64,000 nt of DNA, taken from positions 62,001-126,000 of the forward strand of contig NZ_JAJHUO010000007.1 of the NCBI RefSeq assembly GCF_020859565.1, given 5' to 3'. Shown in pieces: positions 10,322 to 18,074 of this stretch; the first letter of the stretch is position 1; every line of letters begins with the position of its first letter. The notes beneath the pieces were generated by a model, which searched no databases, was not told the origin of the DNA, and worked only from the letters and a program-made list of their open reading frames with translations. This DNA is from Saccharothrix luteola. Its GTDB lineage: Bacteria > Actinomycetota > Actinomycetes > Mycobacteriales > Pseudonocardiaceae. Position numbers and translations under genes: made by a program.

Positions 10322-10439
10322 CCGCGCCGGTCGCGCGGGATCCGGGCGGCGGAGACCACCCGCGGATCACCCGTCCGGTGTAGTTTCCAGCCCACCGAAG
10401 GAAATCCTTCGCTCCACAATGGAGCTCGGCGCGTCGCCC

Positions 10440-10735
10440 GCGCGGGCGGGCCGGAGCACGCGTTGCGGCGCTTCGAGCCCGAGCCGGAGCGGACGTTCAT
10501 CGGCACGGTCGCCGCGCACGAGCACCACCGGCCGTGGCTCGACGTCGACCGGTTCGCCCAACCCCTGGCCGACCTGCTCGACGGGCCCGAGGACCGGGTG
10601 TCGGGAGGCGGCCGGGCTGGGACTCGTGGCGACGGCGTGGGCGGAGCCGGCGACCCGCGCGGACGTCCAGGAGCTGGTCGTGCGCCGGTTGTTCGCCGCG
10701 CCCGGCACGCGACGTGCTCGACTCGGCGAGGGCTC
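10440..10735 (+). pseudogene. frameshifted remnant of an unidentified gene
   Basis: One frame reads RRFEPEPERTFIGTVAAHEH then DRFAQPLADLLDGPEDRV up to about 10600; the sensible continuation is in another frame (REAAGLGLVATAWAEPATRA then DVQELVVRRLFAAPG). Both halves have normal actinobacterial codon bias, so a single indel near 10600 seems to have broken a short gene. No start or ribosome-binding site is convincing. The original product is not recognised. Confidence 0.4.
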
Positions 10736-10881
10736 CGGCCGACGGCTGACGCCGGCTCAGCGTGTACCTTTGGGTGCAGGCGGGAACCGTTCGAGCATCA
10801 GTCATGAGTTGCCGGTGTCCCGACCCATCTCGCACCGCCCGGAGATCGACGCGCTCCGCGGGTGCGGACAGGACAGATCCG

Positions 10882-11058
10882 ATGAACCACGTCATGCCGA
10901 CCACCGAGTCGACCGACGTCACCGAGACCGACGCCGCCGAAACCCTTCAGTGCGCCGTGTGCCCGCACCCGTGGAAGTCCCACGACCGGATCGCGATGCG
11001 CTTCTGCACCGCGACCGTCAGCGAGAACCACCACCGGGGTTGCGTCTGCGGCTCCTGA
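10882..11058 (+). CDS. small Cys-rich protein (58 residues)
   Basis: Begins MNHVMPTTESTDVTETDAAE and then holds a compact Cys/His core: CAVCPHPWKSHD, RFCTAT and HHRGCVC at the end. Five Cys and several His in 35 residues suggest a structural zinc site. Short proteins ending in RGCVC or RGCIC after CxxCxH...HD are common in actinomycetes, but I know no function for them. The ATG is 9 bases after a weak GGACAG site; the frame extends further upstream without a better start. It converges on the ESX-type locus with one base between the stops. Confidence 0.65.
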   Translation: MNHVMPTTESTDVTETDAAETLQCAVCPHPWKSHDRIAMRFCTATVSENHHRGCVCGS

Positions 11059-11059
11059 C

Positions 11060-11539
11060 TCACCAGGCGTCGCGGCTCCGGTAGGCGGGCTCCGGCTCCT
11101 CGTCCTCCACCGGCGCGACCCTCCGGACCACGCGGGGTGGCGCGGTGGCGGGCAGTTCCTGCGGCGGCTCGTCGCCGAACACCCGCCGGTCCTCGGCGAG
11201 CACCCGGTCCAGCAGCGTGGTGTCGCCCAGCGCCGAGCGGACCACCTCGGCCTGCTTGCGCGCCGCGTCCGCGCGGGCCAGCGCGATCACGCGCAGGGTG
11301 GCGGACGACAGCGCCGCCGGGTCCGTCGTGCGCACGGCCGGGCTGAAGGCGATCGACTTGACCGCGCCGTCCGCCCCCGCGACCGCGGTCACCACGCCGT
11401 CGTCGGACGTCGCCGTGCCGACCACCTCCCGCAGCCCTTCGGCCATGCGCTGGAACGACTCCGCGCGCAGCCGGTTGTCGGCCGCGGCGGTGTCGATGGC
11501 CTCGATGCGCCGCAGCAGGATGTCCGCGGACTCCGTCAC
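11060..11539 (-). CDS. YbaB/EbfC-family DNA-binding protein (ESX-locus type)
   Basis: A 159-residue protein. The region about 20-110 follows the YbaB fold: a first helix, then VGTATSDDGVVTAVAGADGAV as the central beta-hairpin, and a long C-terminal helix with Ala/Arg. The C-terminal 40 residues are Pro/Glu-rich and probably disordered. YbaB-like proteins of this size accompany ESX/WXG100 secretion substrate genes in actinomycetes and may act as nucleoid-associated or chaperone-like proteins. The GTG start overlaps the previous gene's stop by four bases, so it is the last gene of a four-gene operon. Confidence 0.75.
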   Translation of the reverse strand: MTESADILLRRIEAIDTAAADNRLRAESFQRMAEGLREVVGTATSDDGVVTAVAGADGAVKSIAFSPAVRTTDPAALSSATLRVIALARADAARKQAEVVRSALGDTTLLDRVLAEDRRVFGDEPPQELPATAPPRVVRRVAPVEDEEPEPAYRSRDAW

Positions 11540-12021
11540 CGGGATGCCCCCTCGTCCGGTCGGATGGTCTTGAGGAACGCCTGGAAGTCGCCGACCAGGT
11601 CCTCGAACTGCCCGGGCGTCGCGCTGAGCACGATCTGCAGCACCGCGCGCCTGCGCTCGTCGCGCACGTCCGCCATGGCCAGGAACACCTGCAACTGCAC
11701 CAGGTCCACCGGGCGGTCGCCGACGGGCGCGGTCAGCCGCAGCACCTGCGTGTAGGCGTTCTCCAGCTCGTTGCGCCGGCCCACCTCCACCGCGCCGATG
11801 TCCCGTCGCAGCCGTGCCGCGGCCTGGTCGGCGATCTGCGCGAGCGTCGCGTCGTCGGCCCGGACCTCGCCGCTGATGGTGATGTTCGCGGTGAACCCCG
11901 CGCCGGAACCGGGGTGCAGCGCGACGAACGCCGCCTGGGACGCGCCGACCTCGTCGGGCGGCGCCGAGAGCCACCCGTCGGGCAGCGAGAACTCGATCGG
12001 CACCGGAAGGGTGGTGGCCAT
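11536..12021 (-). CDS. LpqN/PsbP-fold-like protein of the ESX-type locus
   Basis: A 161-residue protein starting MATTLPVPIEFSLPDGWLSA. The Leu-Pro-Asp-Gly-Trp segment, the strands around FVALHPGSGAGFTANITISG and the closing FEDLVGDFQAFLKTIRP match the DUF1795/LpqN-like fold of actinobacterial proteins. No signal peptide is present, so it probably acts in the cytoplasm, perhaps as a chaperone or partner of the secreted protein encoded next to it (inference). It sits 23 bases after the effector gene and overlaps the YbaB-like gene. Confidence 0.65.
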   Translation of the reverse strand: MATTLPVPIEFSLPDGWLSAPPDEVGASQAAFVALHPGSGAGFTANITISGEVRADDATLAQIADQAAARLRRDIGAVEVGRRNELENAYTQVLRLTAPVGDRPVDLVQLQVFLAMADVRDERRRAVLQIVLSATPGQFEDLVGDFQAFLKTIRPDEGASR

Positions 12022-12044
12022 GCCTGGTGTCCTCCTGGGATAGC

Positions 12045-13409
12045 TCATCGGCCGAACAGGCGGCCGATCGCGCGGCCGGCGTTCTCCACACCGCGGCCGA
12101 CGTCCTTGGCGACCTCGCCGACGTCGTCCGCGACGTCGACCACCGTCTCCACGACCTCGACCGGGTCGACGGTGACGTCGAAACCGACCTTGCCACCCAC
12201 GCCGAACGCGAGTCCCACCGACCCTCCGATGTGGAACTTGCCGTCCTCGCCCATGCCGAACTGACCGCTCGCGTGCCCGCCGATCCCGGCCCACGCCTCG
12301 CCGTTCACGCCCGCGCCGACGCCGGCGACCTCGGCACCCGCCTCGCCGGACACCTTCGCGCCCGCGAAGGCCTCCGCGTTGCCCTTCGCGCCCAGGATCC
12401 CGATCGAGCCCTTGGCCTCCGCGGCGGCGCCGATCGTGCCCTCGGCGCTGCCCGAGACGCTCGCGTGCTGCCCGAGCTTGACCTCGCCTTCGGCGTACCC
12501 GCTGGCCAGGTACGCGCCCGCGTGGGCGCCGACCGACACGCCCGCGTAGCTCGCGGTGGCGGTGTACCCCGCGTCCGCGCCGAGCACCGAGCCGCCGATC
12601 CGGCCCTGGCCGGTGACCGGGCCCGCGTGGAAGTCGCCGTCCTTCTCGCCGTGCTTGACGTCGACGTGCTTGTCGTCGCCGCCCCACTCGCGCTCGTGCA
12701 GGTCGATGCCGATCTTCTCGGCGATCTCGCCGAGCGCGTCGGTGAGCAGGCGCTTGGACTCGCTGCCGGACTTGCTCTCGTACGAGCGCCCGTCGACGCC
12801 GTACTGCCAGCCGCCGGTGTCCTCGCCCTCCTCGTCGGTCTCGCGGTGCGCCGCGCCGTACTTCTCCTTGCCGAACGTCTTCTTGTAGCCGCCCTTGCCG
12901 TCGGACTCCCAGCCGAGCGCCTTCGCGACCACGTCGCCGATGCCGGACAGACCCTTGCGGGCGTCGTCGAGCACCTTCTGCGCCTCCACCGCGCCCGCCT
13001 GGCCGGGGTCCTGCAACGGCGCGGTCGGCGTGCCGGAGAGCGCCGCCGCGGCGTGCTCGGCGGCGGCCAGCCGGGTCGCGGCCTGTGCCGCCAGGTGCAG
13101 CTCGACGGCCCGTTGCGCCTCGCGCTGGCTCTCGACCAGCGCGTCGCCGTAGTCGGCCAGCAGCCGCCCTCCGCCGCCGAGGTCCTCGCCCGCCCGGAGC
13201 CACCGGGGCGGTTCCGCCTGGAAGGCCGACCGGAACGCGCCGCTCGCGCCGCCGCTCCAGCCGCCGGGGTCGATCCGGCCGAGGTCCTCGCCGACGGCCA
13301 CGACCAGCCGCAACGTGCCCACGAGCTGCCGCAGGTCGCCGGTGATCAGCTCGGGTTCGCCGGGGACGAGCGCCTTGGGGTCGGTCGTCTCGCCGAGTCG
13401 TGCCGCCAT
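12045..13409 (-). CDS. putative type VII (ESX) secreted effector with Gly/Ala repeats
   Basis: A 454-residue protein. The first 150 residues form a helical WXG100-like secretion module: LVPGEPELITGDLRQLVGTL, then WSGGASGAFRSAF with the Trp-x-Gly turn, and EPPRW. A middle segment has GWESDGKGGYKKTFGKEKYG. From about 250 to 410 the chain alternates Gly, Ala and Ser in about 10-12 residue units (for example SVSGSAEGTIGAAAEAKG), a beta-solenoid-like pattern common in actinobacterial polymorphic toxins. The end is a short amphipathic helix. It starts within the stop of the upstream small helical gene. No known toxin domain is visible; effector status is inferred from architecture and neighbours. 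Confidence 0.65.
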   Translation of the reverse strand: MAARLGETTDPKALVPGEPELITGDLRQLVGTLRLVVAVGEDLGRIDPGGWSGGASGAFRSAFQAEPPRWLRAGEDLGGGGRLLADYGDALVESQREAQRAVELHLAAQAATRLAAAEHAAAALSGTPTAPLQDPGQAGAVEAQKVLDDARKGLSGIGDVVAKALGWESDGKGGYKKTFGKEKYGAAHRETDEEGEDTGGWQYGVDGRSYESKSGSESKRLLTDALGEIAEKIGIDLHEREWGGDDKHVDVKHGEKDGDFHAGPVTGQGRIGGSVLGADAGYTATASYAGVSVGAHAGAYLASGYAEGEVKLGQHASVSGSAEGTIGAAAEAKGSIGILGAKGNAEAFAGAKVSGEAGAEVAGVGAGVNGEAWAGIGGHASGQFGMGEDGKFHIGGSVGLAFGVGGKVGFDVTVDPVEVVETVVDVADDVGEVAKDVGRGVENAGRAIGRLFGR

Positions 13410-13708
13410 CAGGACACCGGCCCTTCCGGGTTGAGGCGGCCGAAGACGTCCGCGCGCGCGTCGTCGACGTCCACATAGGACGATGCCGCCGCGCGCAGCC
13501 CGATGGCGTGCTCGTCGGCCTCCTGGCGCAGCCGCTCCACGTAGGCGCGCATCTCCTCGATGAACAGCTCCCACGCGCCCGCTACGCCGGCGTGCCCGTA
13601 CTCGCCGCTCGGCCCGCACCAGACCATGCCCGCGGTCCTGTCGCCGACGTCGCCGATCTGCCCGGCCGCCCGCCGCAACTCCTCGGGCACCGCACCGAAC
13701 CCACTCAT
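13409..13708 (-). CDS. ESX-1 EspC/WXG100-like small helical protein
   Basis: A 99-residue helical protein, first gene of the four-gene ESX-type operon. It reads MSGFGAVPEELRRAAGQIGD near its start and has a Trp-containing turn (AGAWELFIEEM) between two long helices, the size and shape of EspC/DUF2580 and WXG100 proteins. Such proteins pair with larger substrates for export through type VII systems. Its stop overlaps the start of the large effector gene by one base, which implies co-translation and probably a 1:1 complex. The ESX machinery itself is not in the window. Confidence 0.75.
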   Translation of the reverse strand: MSGFGAVPEELRRAAGQIGDVGDRTAGMVWCGPSGEYGHAGVAGAWELFIEEMRAYVERLRQEADEHAIGLRAAASSYVDVDDARADVFGRLNPEGPVS

Positions 13709-13845
13709 GTCCGTCCCACCAGTCCACTCGACGCCACGCCGTCGGACGGCGCCGGCGCGTCGGCCGTTCCCAGGGGTACAGCTATAGCGGCAGGCGCAGT
13801 GGTCGCGCAGACGTTTGGCCGAATCGGGTTCGTGCTTGGAGGGCC

Positions 13846-14340
13846 TCACGGCGCTCTGCGGAGGGCGGCGGCCGTCGCCGCCATGAGCGACCGGGTGCGG
13901 GTGACGGCCGTCGGCGGCAACGCGGCGATGACGTCGGCCAACGACTCCGCGGCGAGCGTGCGCCGCCACGCGTCGTGCGCGGCGGCCATCTTCGCGGCGA
14001 GCACGCACGCGTTGCGGCAGTCCTCGGCCGGCAACGCACCCCGGCCGCGCTGCCGGATCTCCTGGCACTCGTACGGCGAGGACGCGCCGTCGACGGCCTC
14101 CACCACGTGCAGCAACGTGATCTCCGAGGCGGGCCTGGCGAGCCGGAAGCCGCCCCGCGGGCCGGTCGTCGCGGTCAGCACACCCGCCTTGACCAGCCCC
14201 TGCAACTGCTTGGCGAGGTAGGGCGCCGGCAGGTCGTAGTACGCCGCGAGCTGGGCCGCCGACGCGGTCGTCCCCGGTTCGAGCTGCGCCATGGTCGTCG
14301 CGCAGTGCAGTACCCACTCCGTGCTCACAGGCAGCTTCAC
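13846..14340 (-). CDS. Rrf2-family transcriptional regulator
   Basis: A 164-residue winged-helix repressor. The N-terminus VKLPVSTEWVLHCATTMAQL and the recognition helix region SAAQLAAYYDLPAPYLAKQL are typical, followed by the wing GPRGGFRLARPASEITLLHV. Two Cys are in place for a sensor site (C in YECQEI and C in EDCRNACV), so redox or NO sensing is possible. I chose the GTG that starts the family's usual VKLPVST; an ATG 18 codons upstream would add an atypical tail. It is divergent from the NmrA-like gene and probably represses it. Confidence 0.9.
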   Translation of the reverse strand: MKLPVSTEWVLHCATTMAQLEPGTTASAAQLAAYYDLPAPYLAKQLQGLVKAGVLTATTGPRGGFRLARPASEITLLHVVEAVDGASSPYECQEIRQRGRGALPAEDCRNACVLAAKMAAAHDAWRRTLAAESLADVIAALPPTAVTRTRSLMAATAAALRRAP

Positions 14341-14423
14341 ACGGGCCAGTCTATCCAAGACATTGCGGATCTGTTTAGTCCGAGATAGGTTCACGGCACA
14401 GCCCAGCAGCGGAAAGGTTCGTC
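14341..14423. promoter_or_regulatory. divergent promoter of the Rrf2/NmrA pair
   Basis: The 83 bases between the two starts are less GC-rich. They contain CTATCC and GATAGG as inverted outer arms around AGACATTGCGGATCTGTTTA, a plausible dyad for the Rrf2 regulator controlling both directions. The ribosome-binding site of the right-hand gene is GGAAAGG. Confidence 0.45.
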
Positions 14424-15167
14424 ATGCGGATCGCAGTCGCCGGCGCGACCGGCAACATCGGCTCCCTCACCGTCGCCAACCTCGAACGCGACGGGCACGA
14501 CGTCGTGCGCATCAGCCGGTCGGACGGGGTGGACCTGACGACCGGCGACGGGCTCGACGCGGCGCTGACCGGCGTCGACGCGGTGGTGGACGCGGTCAAC
14601 GTGCCGTCGGCGGACCGCGCCGGGACCGTGCGCCTGTTCGGCGGGATGACCCGCAACCTGCTCGCCGCCGAGGCGCGCGCCGGCGTCCGGCACCACGTGC
14701 TGCTGTCGATCGTCGGCATCGCGGACATCGAGGGCAACGTGCACTACGCGGGCAAGCGGGAGCAGGAACGCCTGGTCGAGGCCAGTCCCGTGCCGTGGAC
14801 GATCGTGCCCGCCACGCAGTTCCACGACTTCGCCGAGATGGTCGCGGGCTGGACCGAGCGGGACGGCGTCGCCACCATCGCGCCGCTGCTCGTGCAGCCG
14901 ATCGCGCCGCAGGACGTGGCCGACGTGCTCGCCGAGATCGCCGTCGGCGAGCCGCAGGGGCGTTACGCGGACGTCGCCGGCCCCGAGACGCAGGACCTGG
15001 TCGACATGGCGCGGCGCACGCACCAGGCCCGTGGCCGGGACGTGCGCCTGGTGCCGACGTGGTCGGGCGTGTTCGGCCCGGAGATGGCAGGGAACGCGCT
15101 GCTGCCGGGCGAGCGCGTCCGCCTCGCGCCGACCACGTTCGACGAGTGGCTGGCGAAGTCGGTGTGA
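14424..15167 (+). CDS. NmrA-like NAD(P)-binding protein (atypical SDR)
   Basis: A 247-residue Rossmann protein starting MRIAVAGATGNIGSLTVANL, with the GxxGxxG dinucleotide loop of atypical SDRs. The middle carries LLSIVGIADIEGNVHYAGKR, where Tyr and Lys occupy the SDR-like YxxxK position (YAGKR). This NmrA/HSCARG group often acts as NAD(P)H sensor or quinone reductase rather than as a classical dehydrogenase. It lies divergent to the Rrf2 regulator, a frequent pairing, so expression is likely redox-responsive. A strong hairpin follows immediately after the stop. Confidence 0.88.
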   Translation: MRIAVAGATGNIGSLTVANLERDGHDVVRISRSDGVDLTTGDGLDAALTGVDAVVDAVNVPSADRAGTVRLFGGMTRNLLAAEARAGVRHHVLLSIVGIADIEGNVHYAGKREQERLVEASPVPWTIVPATQFHDFAEMVAGWTERDGVATIAPLLVQPIAPQDVADVLAEIAVGEPQGRYADVAGPETQDLVDMARRTHQARGRDVRLVPTWSGVFGPEMAGNALLPGERVRLAPTTFDEWLAKSV

Positions 15168-15175
15168 ACCCGGGC

Positions 15176-15206
15176 GGGTCCGGCGCCGGTGCTCGGCGCC
15201 GGACCC
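15176..15206. terminator. bidirectional hairpin terminator
   Basis: A perfect 13-base stem (GGGTCCGGCGCCG / CGGCGCCGGACCC) with a 5-base loop lies between the convergent NmrA-like and MMPL genes. Confidence 0.85.
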
Positions 15207-15213
15207 GTCGCGG

Positions 15214-17376
15214 TCACCGGGTGGCGCCGACGAGTTCCTCGCGGTCCGCCTCCAGCGCGGCGCCCTCCACGTCGAGGGTCGGAAGGCGGCGCAGCCACTT
15301 CGGCAGCCACCACGCCTTCTCGCCCAGCAGGGCCAGCGCGGCGGGCACGAGGACCATCCGGACCACGAACGCGTCGAACAGGATGCCGATGGCCAGGGCG
15401 AACGCGATGGACTTCATCGGGCCCTCGCCCGCGGGCACGAAGCCGGCGAACACCGAGAACATGATCAGCGCGGCGGCCACGACCACGGGCGCGGCCTGGC
15501 GGAAGCCGGTGTCGATCGCGGCGAGCGGCGGCTTGCCGTGGTGGTGCGCCTCGTGCATCCGGGACACCAGGAAGATCTGGTAGTCCATCGCCAGGCCGAA
15601 CAGGATGCCCACCATCAGGATCGGGGTGAGGCTGAGCAGCGGTCCGGTGCCGTCGAGGTTGACCGCGTCGGCCAGCCAACCCCACTGGAACACCGCGACC
15701 GTCGCGCCGAGGGAGGCGCCGATGGTGAGCAGGAAGCCCAGCACGCCGACCAGCGGCACCAGGATCGACCGGAACACGAGCACCAGCAGCACCAGCGCGA
15801 GGCCGACGACCAGCGCCAGGTAGACCGGCATGGCCTCGTCCAGGGCGACGGCCACGTCCACGCTCACGGCGGTGGCGCCGGTGACGTAGGTGGTCGCGCC
15901 GTCCACGCCGGCCAGCCGTTCGCGCAGGTCGGTGACCAACTGCTCGGTGGCCTGCGTGGCCGGGCCGGACTCGGGGATCACGGTGAGCATCGCGGCCGTG
16001 CCGTCGGCGTTCGGCGTCGGCGGCGTGACCAGCGCGATGTCGCCCGCGCCCTGGATGGTCGCGACGGAGGCCGAGGCGGTGGCGGCGGCGTCGTCGCCCT
16101 CGAACAGCACGACCAGCGGGCCGTTGAAGCCCTCGCCGAAGCCGTCGGCGAGCAGCCGTTCCGCGCGGGCCTGGCTCGACTCGGCGGGCGGGGCCGCGAC
16201 CAGGGTCGTCTCCATCGACAGCACGGGCACGGCGATCGCGCCCAGGCCCAGGACCGCGAGCAGCAGCGCCGCGACCCGGTTGCGGGTGACCGCGCCGATC
16301 CAGCCGCGGAAGAAGCCGCGCTCGTGCGGCTCGGCGTCCGAGGCGTCCACGGCGCGCACGTCGCGCTCCTTGCGCGGCAGCACGCGGCGGCCGAGGTAGC
16401 CGAGCACCGCGGGCACCAGGGTGACGGCGACGAGGACCGCGACCACGATCGTCAACGCGGCGGCGACGCCCATCTGGGTCAGGAACGGGATGCCGACCAC
16501 GGCCAGGCCCGCCAGCGCGATGACCACGGTCAGGCCGGCGGTCACGACGGCGGAGCCCGCGGTGCCGACCGCCGTGCCGATCGCGTCGCCCACGTCCCGG
16601 CCCCGGCGCAGCTCGTGCCGGTAGCGGTTGATGATGAACAGGGCGTAGTCGATGCCGACCGCCAGGCCGAGCATCGCGGCCAGGATCGGGGTGGTGGACT
16701 GCAGGTCCATGAAGCCGGTGGCGATGGTGACGCCCAGCGCGCCGATGCCGACGCCGACGGCGGCGGTCAGCAGGTTCATGCCGGCCAGCACGAGCGAGCC
16801 GTAGGTGACGGCCAGCACCAGCAGCGCGATGACCACGCCGATGACCTCCGCGGGACCGCCCACGTGCGGCGGCGCCTGCGTGGCCTCACCGGTGGCCTCC
16901 ACGGTCAGCCCGGTCACCTCGCGCGTGGCGTCGAAGAGCGCGGTGCGCTGCTCCTCGGTCACGTCGCCGACCTGGGCCTCGTAGGTGACCGTGCTGTAGG
17001 CGACGTCCTGGCCGGCGTTCACGGTCGGCGCACGCGGGTCGAGCGGGTTGCTCGCGGACGTCACGCCGGGCAGCTCGGACAGCTCCCGCACCAGCCCGGC
17101 GAGCTTCGCGGCGTTCTCGGGCGAGGTGACCTGCCGGCCGTCCGGAGCCCGCACGACCACCCGCGCGGTCGCGCCGCCGCCCGTCCCGAACTCGTCGGAG
17201 ATCTTGTCGAGGGCGGTGGTCGACTCCTGCCCCGGGATGGAGAAGGAGCCGGAGGTCGGGCCGGCCAGCGTGACCGCGCCGAACGCCGTGCCGCCGAGCA
17301 CGAGCAGCCACAGCAGGACGACGACCAGGCGGCGCCGGTGCGCGCCGAAGCCGAGTCGGTAGAGCAGACGTGCCAT
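15214..17376 (-). CDS. MMPL/RND-family membrane transporter
   Basis: A 720-residue transporter with the two-repeat RND/MMPL plan: one N-terminal helix, a periplasmic-type loop (about 45-170), five helices, a second soluble loop (about 390-510) and five further helices. Family signatures include GLAVGIDYALFIINRYRHEL in repeat 1 and GLAMDYQIFLVSRMHEAHHH in repeat 2, both with the Asp-Tyr pair used for proton coupling. Such proteins export lipids or hydrophobic compounds. It starts at MARLLYRLGFGAHRRR and lies five bases downstream of the tetR gene, forming a two-gene operon. Substrate unknown. Confidence 0.92.
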   Translation of the reverse strand: MARLLYRLGFGAHRRRLVVVLLWLLVLGGTAFGAVTLAGPTSGSFSIPGQESTTALDKISDEFGTGGGATARVVVRAPDGRQVTSPENAAKLAGLVRELSELPGVTSASNPLDPRAPTVNAGQDVAYSTVTYEAQVGDVTEEQRTALFDATREVTGLTVEATGEATQAPPHVGGPAEVIGVVIALLVLAVTYGSLVLAGMNLLTAAVGVGIGALGVTIATGFMDLQSTTPILAAMLGLAVGIDYALFIINRYRHELRRGRDVGDAIGTAVGTAGSAVVTAGLTVVIALAGLAVVGIPFLTQMGVAAALTIVVAVLVAVTLVPAVLGYLGRRVLPRKERDVRAVDASDAEPHERGFFRGWIGAVTRNRVAALLLAVLGLGAIAVPVLSMETTLVAAPPAESSQARAERLLADGFGEGFNGPLVVLFEGDDAAATASASVATIQGAGDIALVTPPTPNADGTAAMLTVIPESGPATQATEQLVTDLRERLAGVDGATTYVTGATAVSVDVAVALDEAMPVYLALVVGLALVLLVLVFRSILVPLVGVLGFLLTIGASLGATVAVFQWGWLADAVNLDGTGPLLSLTPILMVGILFGLAMDYQIFLVSRMHEAHHHGKPPLAAIDTGFRQAAPVVVAAALIMFSVFAGFVPAGEGPMKSIAFALAIGILFDAFVVRMVLVPAALALLGEKAWWLPKWLRRLPTLDVEGAALEADREELVGATR

Positions 17377-17381
17377 GGGAG

Positions 17382-17951
17382 TCAGGCCTCCGGGTGGGAT
17401 GGGTCGCGGTGCCCGAGCGCGTCGAGGCAGGTGGCGATGATGTGGGGCCGCCACGCGGTCTTCTCGCCCGCGTGGTTGGCGGCCAGGCTGAGCACGGCCA
17501 GGGCGCTGAGCATGCCGATCACGCGGACCAGCCGTGCCGTGTCGCCCGCGTCCTGCTCGACGCCGAACACGGCGAACACGTGCTGGGACAGGGCGTCCAG
17601 GTCGCCCTCCGCACCCTCGGCGCCCAGCAGGCTGATCGCGCGGGACTCCAGCGCGATCAGACCGGGCCGGTCCAGGGCGAAGTCGACCAGCAGCTCCACG
17701 GCCCGCCGGTCCCGCGCCGGGCCGGCCGGCGCCTGCGCGGCCTGCGCGAACAACTTCCCGCTGTGCGTGCGCCCGACGTCGCGCGCGGCGTCGAACAGCG
17801 CCTGCTTGCTCGGGTAGTGGTGCAGCAGGCCTGCCTTCGACAACCCGACCGCGTCGGCCAGGTCCTTCACCGACGTGTGGTCGAACCCGTGCCGGGCGAA
17901 CAGACCTGCCACGCGGTCCAGCAACTGGTCCTCGGTCAGCGCGCGTGCCAT
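17382..17951 (-). CDS. TetR-family repressor of the MMPL operon
   Basis: A 189-residue regulator. The N-terminal helix-turn-helix reads LTEDQLLDRVAGLFARHGFD, TSVKDLADAVGLSKAGLLHH, YPSKQALFDA, the standard TetR layout. The ligand domain follows (about 60-185). It is co-transcribed with the MMPL exporter and its own promoter contains a palindromic operator at 17969-18010, so it most likely represses the pair and is released by the exported compound or a mimic. Confidence 0.93.
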   Translation of the reverse strand: MARALTEDQLLDRVAGLFARHGFDHTSVKDLADAVGLSKAGLLHHYPSKQALFDAARDVGRTHSGKLFAQAAQAPAGPARDRRAVELLVDFALDRPGLIALESRAISLLGAEGAEGDLDALSQHVFAVFGVEQDAGDTARLVRVIGMLSALAVLSLAANHAGEKTAWRPHIIATCLDALGHRDPSHPEA

Positions 17952-17968
17952 GCCTCCACGGTACGCAG

Positions 17969-18010
17969 TTACCGACCGATCCGGTCGGTAAGCCGACCGA
18001 TCCGGTAGGT
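17969..18010. promoter_or_regulatory. TetR operator: palindrome plus second partial copy
   Basis: TTACCGACC-GATCC-GGTCGGTAA (17969-17991) is a perfect 9-base inverted repeat around GATCC. A second, imperfect copy (CCGACCGATCCGGTAGGT) follows at 17993-18010, giving two adjacent sites just upstream of the tetR start. This is the expected site of autoregulation. Confidence 0.85.
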
Positions 18011-18074
18011 GGCCTCCGTCACCCCGCTCCGCCGCACGCCTGGGCCGGGCGGTGGCGCTCCTGACGACGTGGGA

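Noticed and set aside
15031..17817. A 928-codon plus-strand open frame opposite the MMPL gene
   Set aside because: Low-complexity Arg/Gly/His/Asp/Gln translation and complete overlap with a clear transporter gene; shadow frame.
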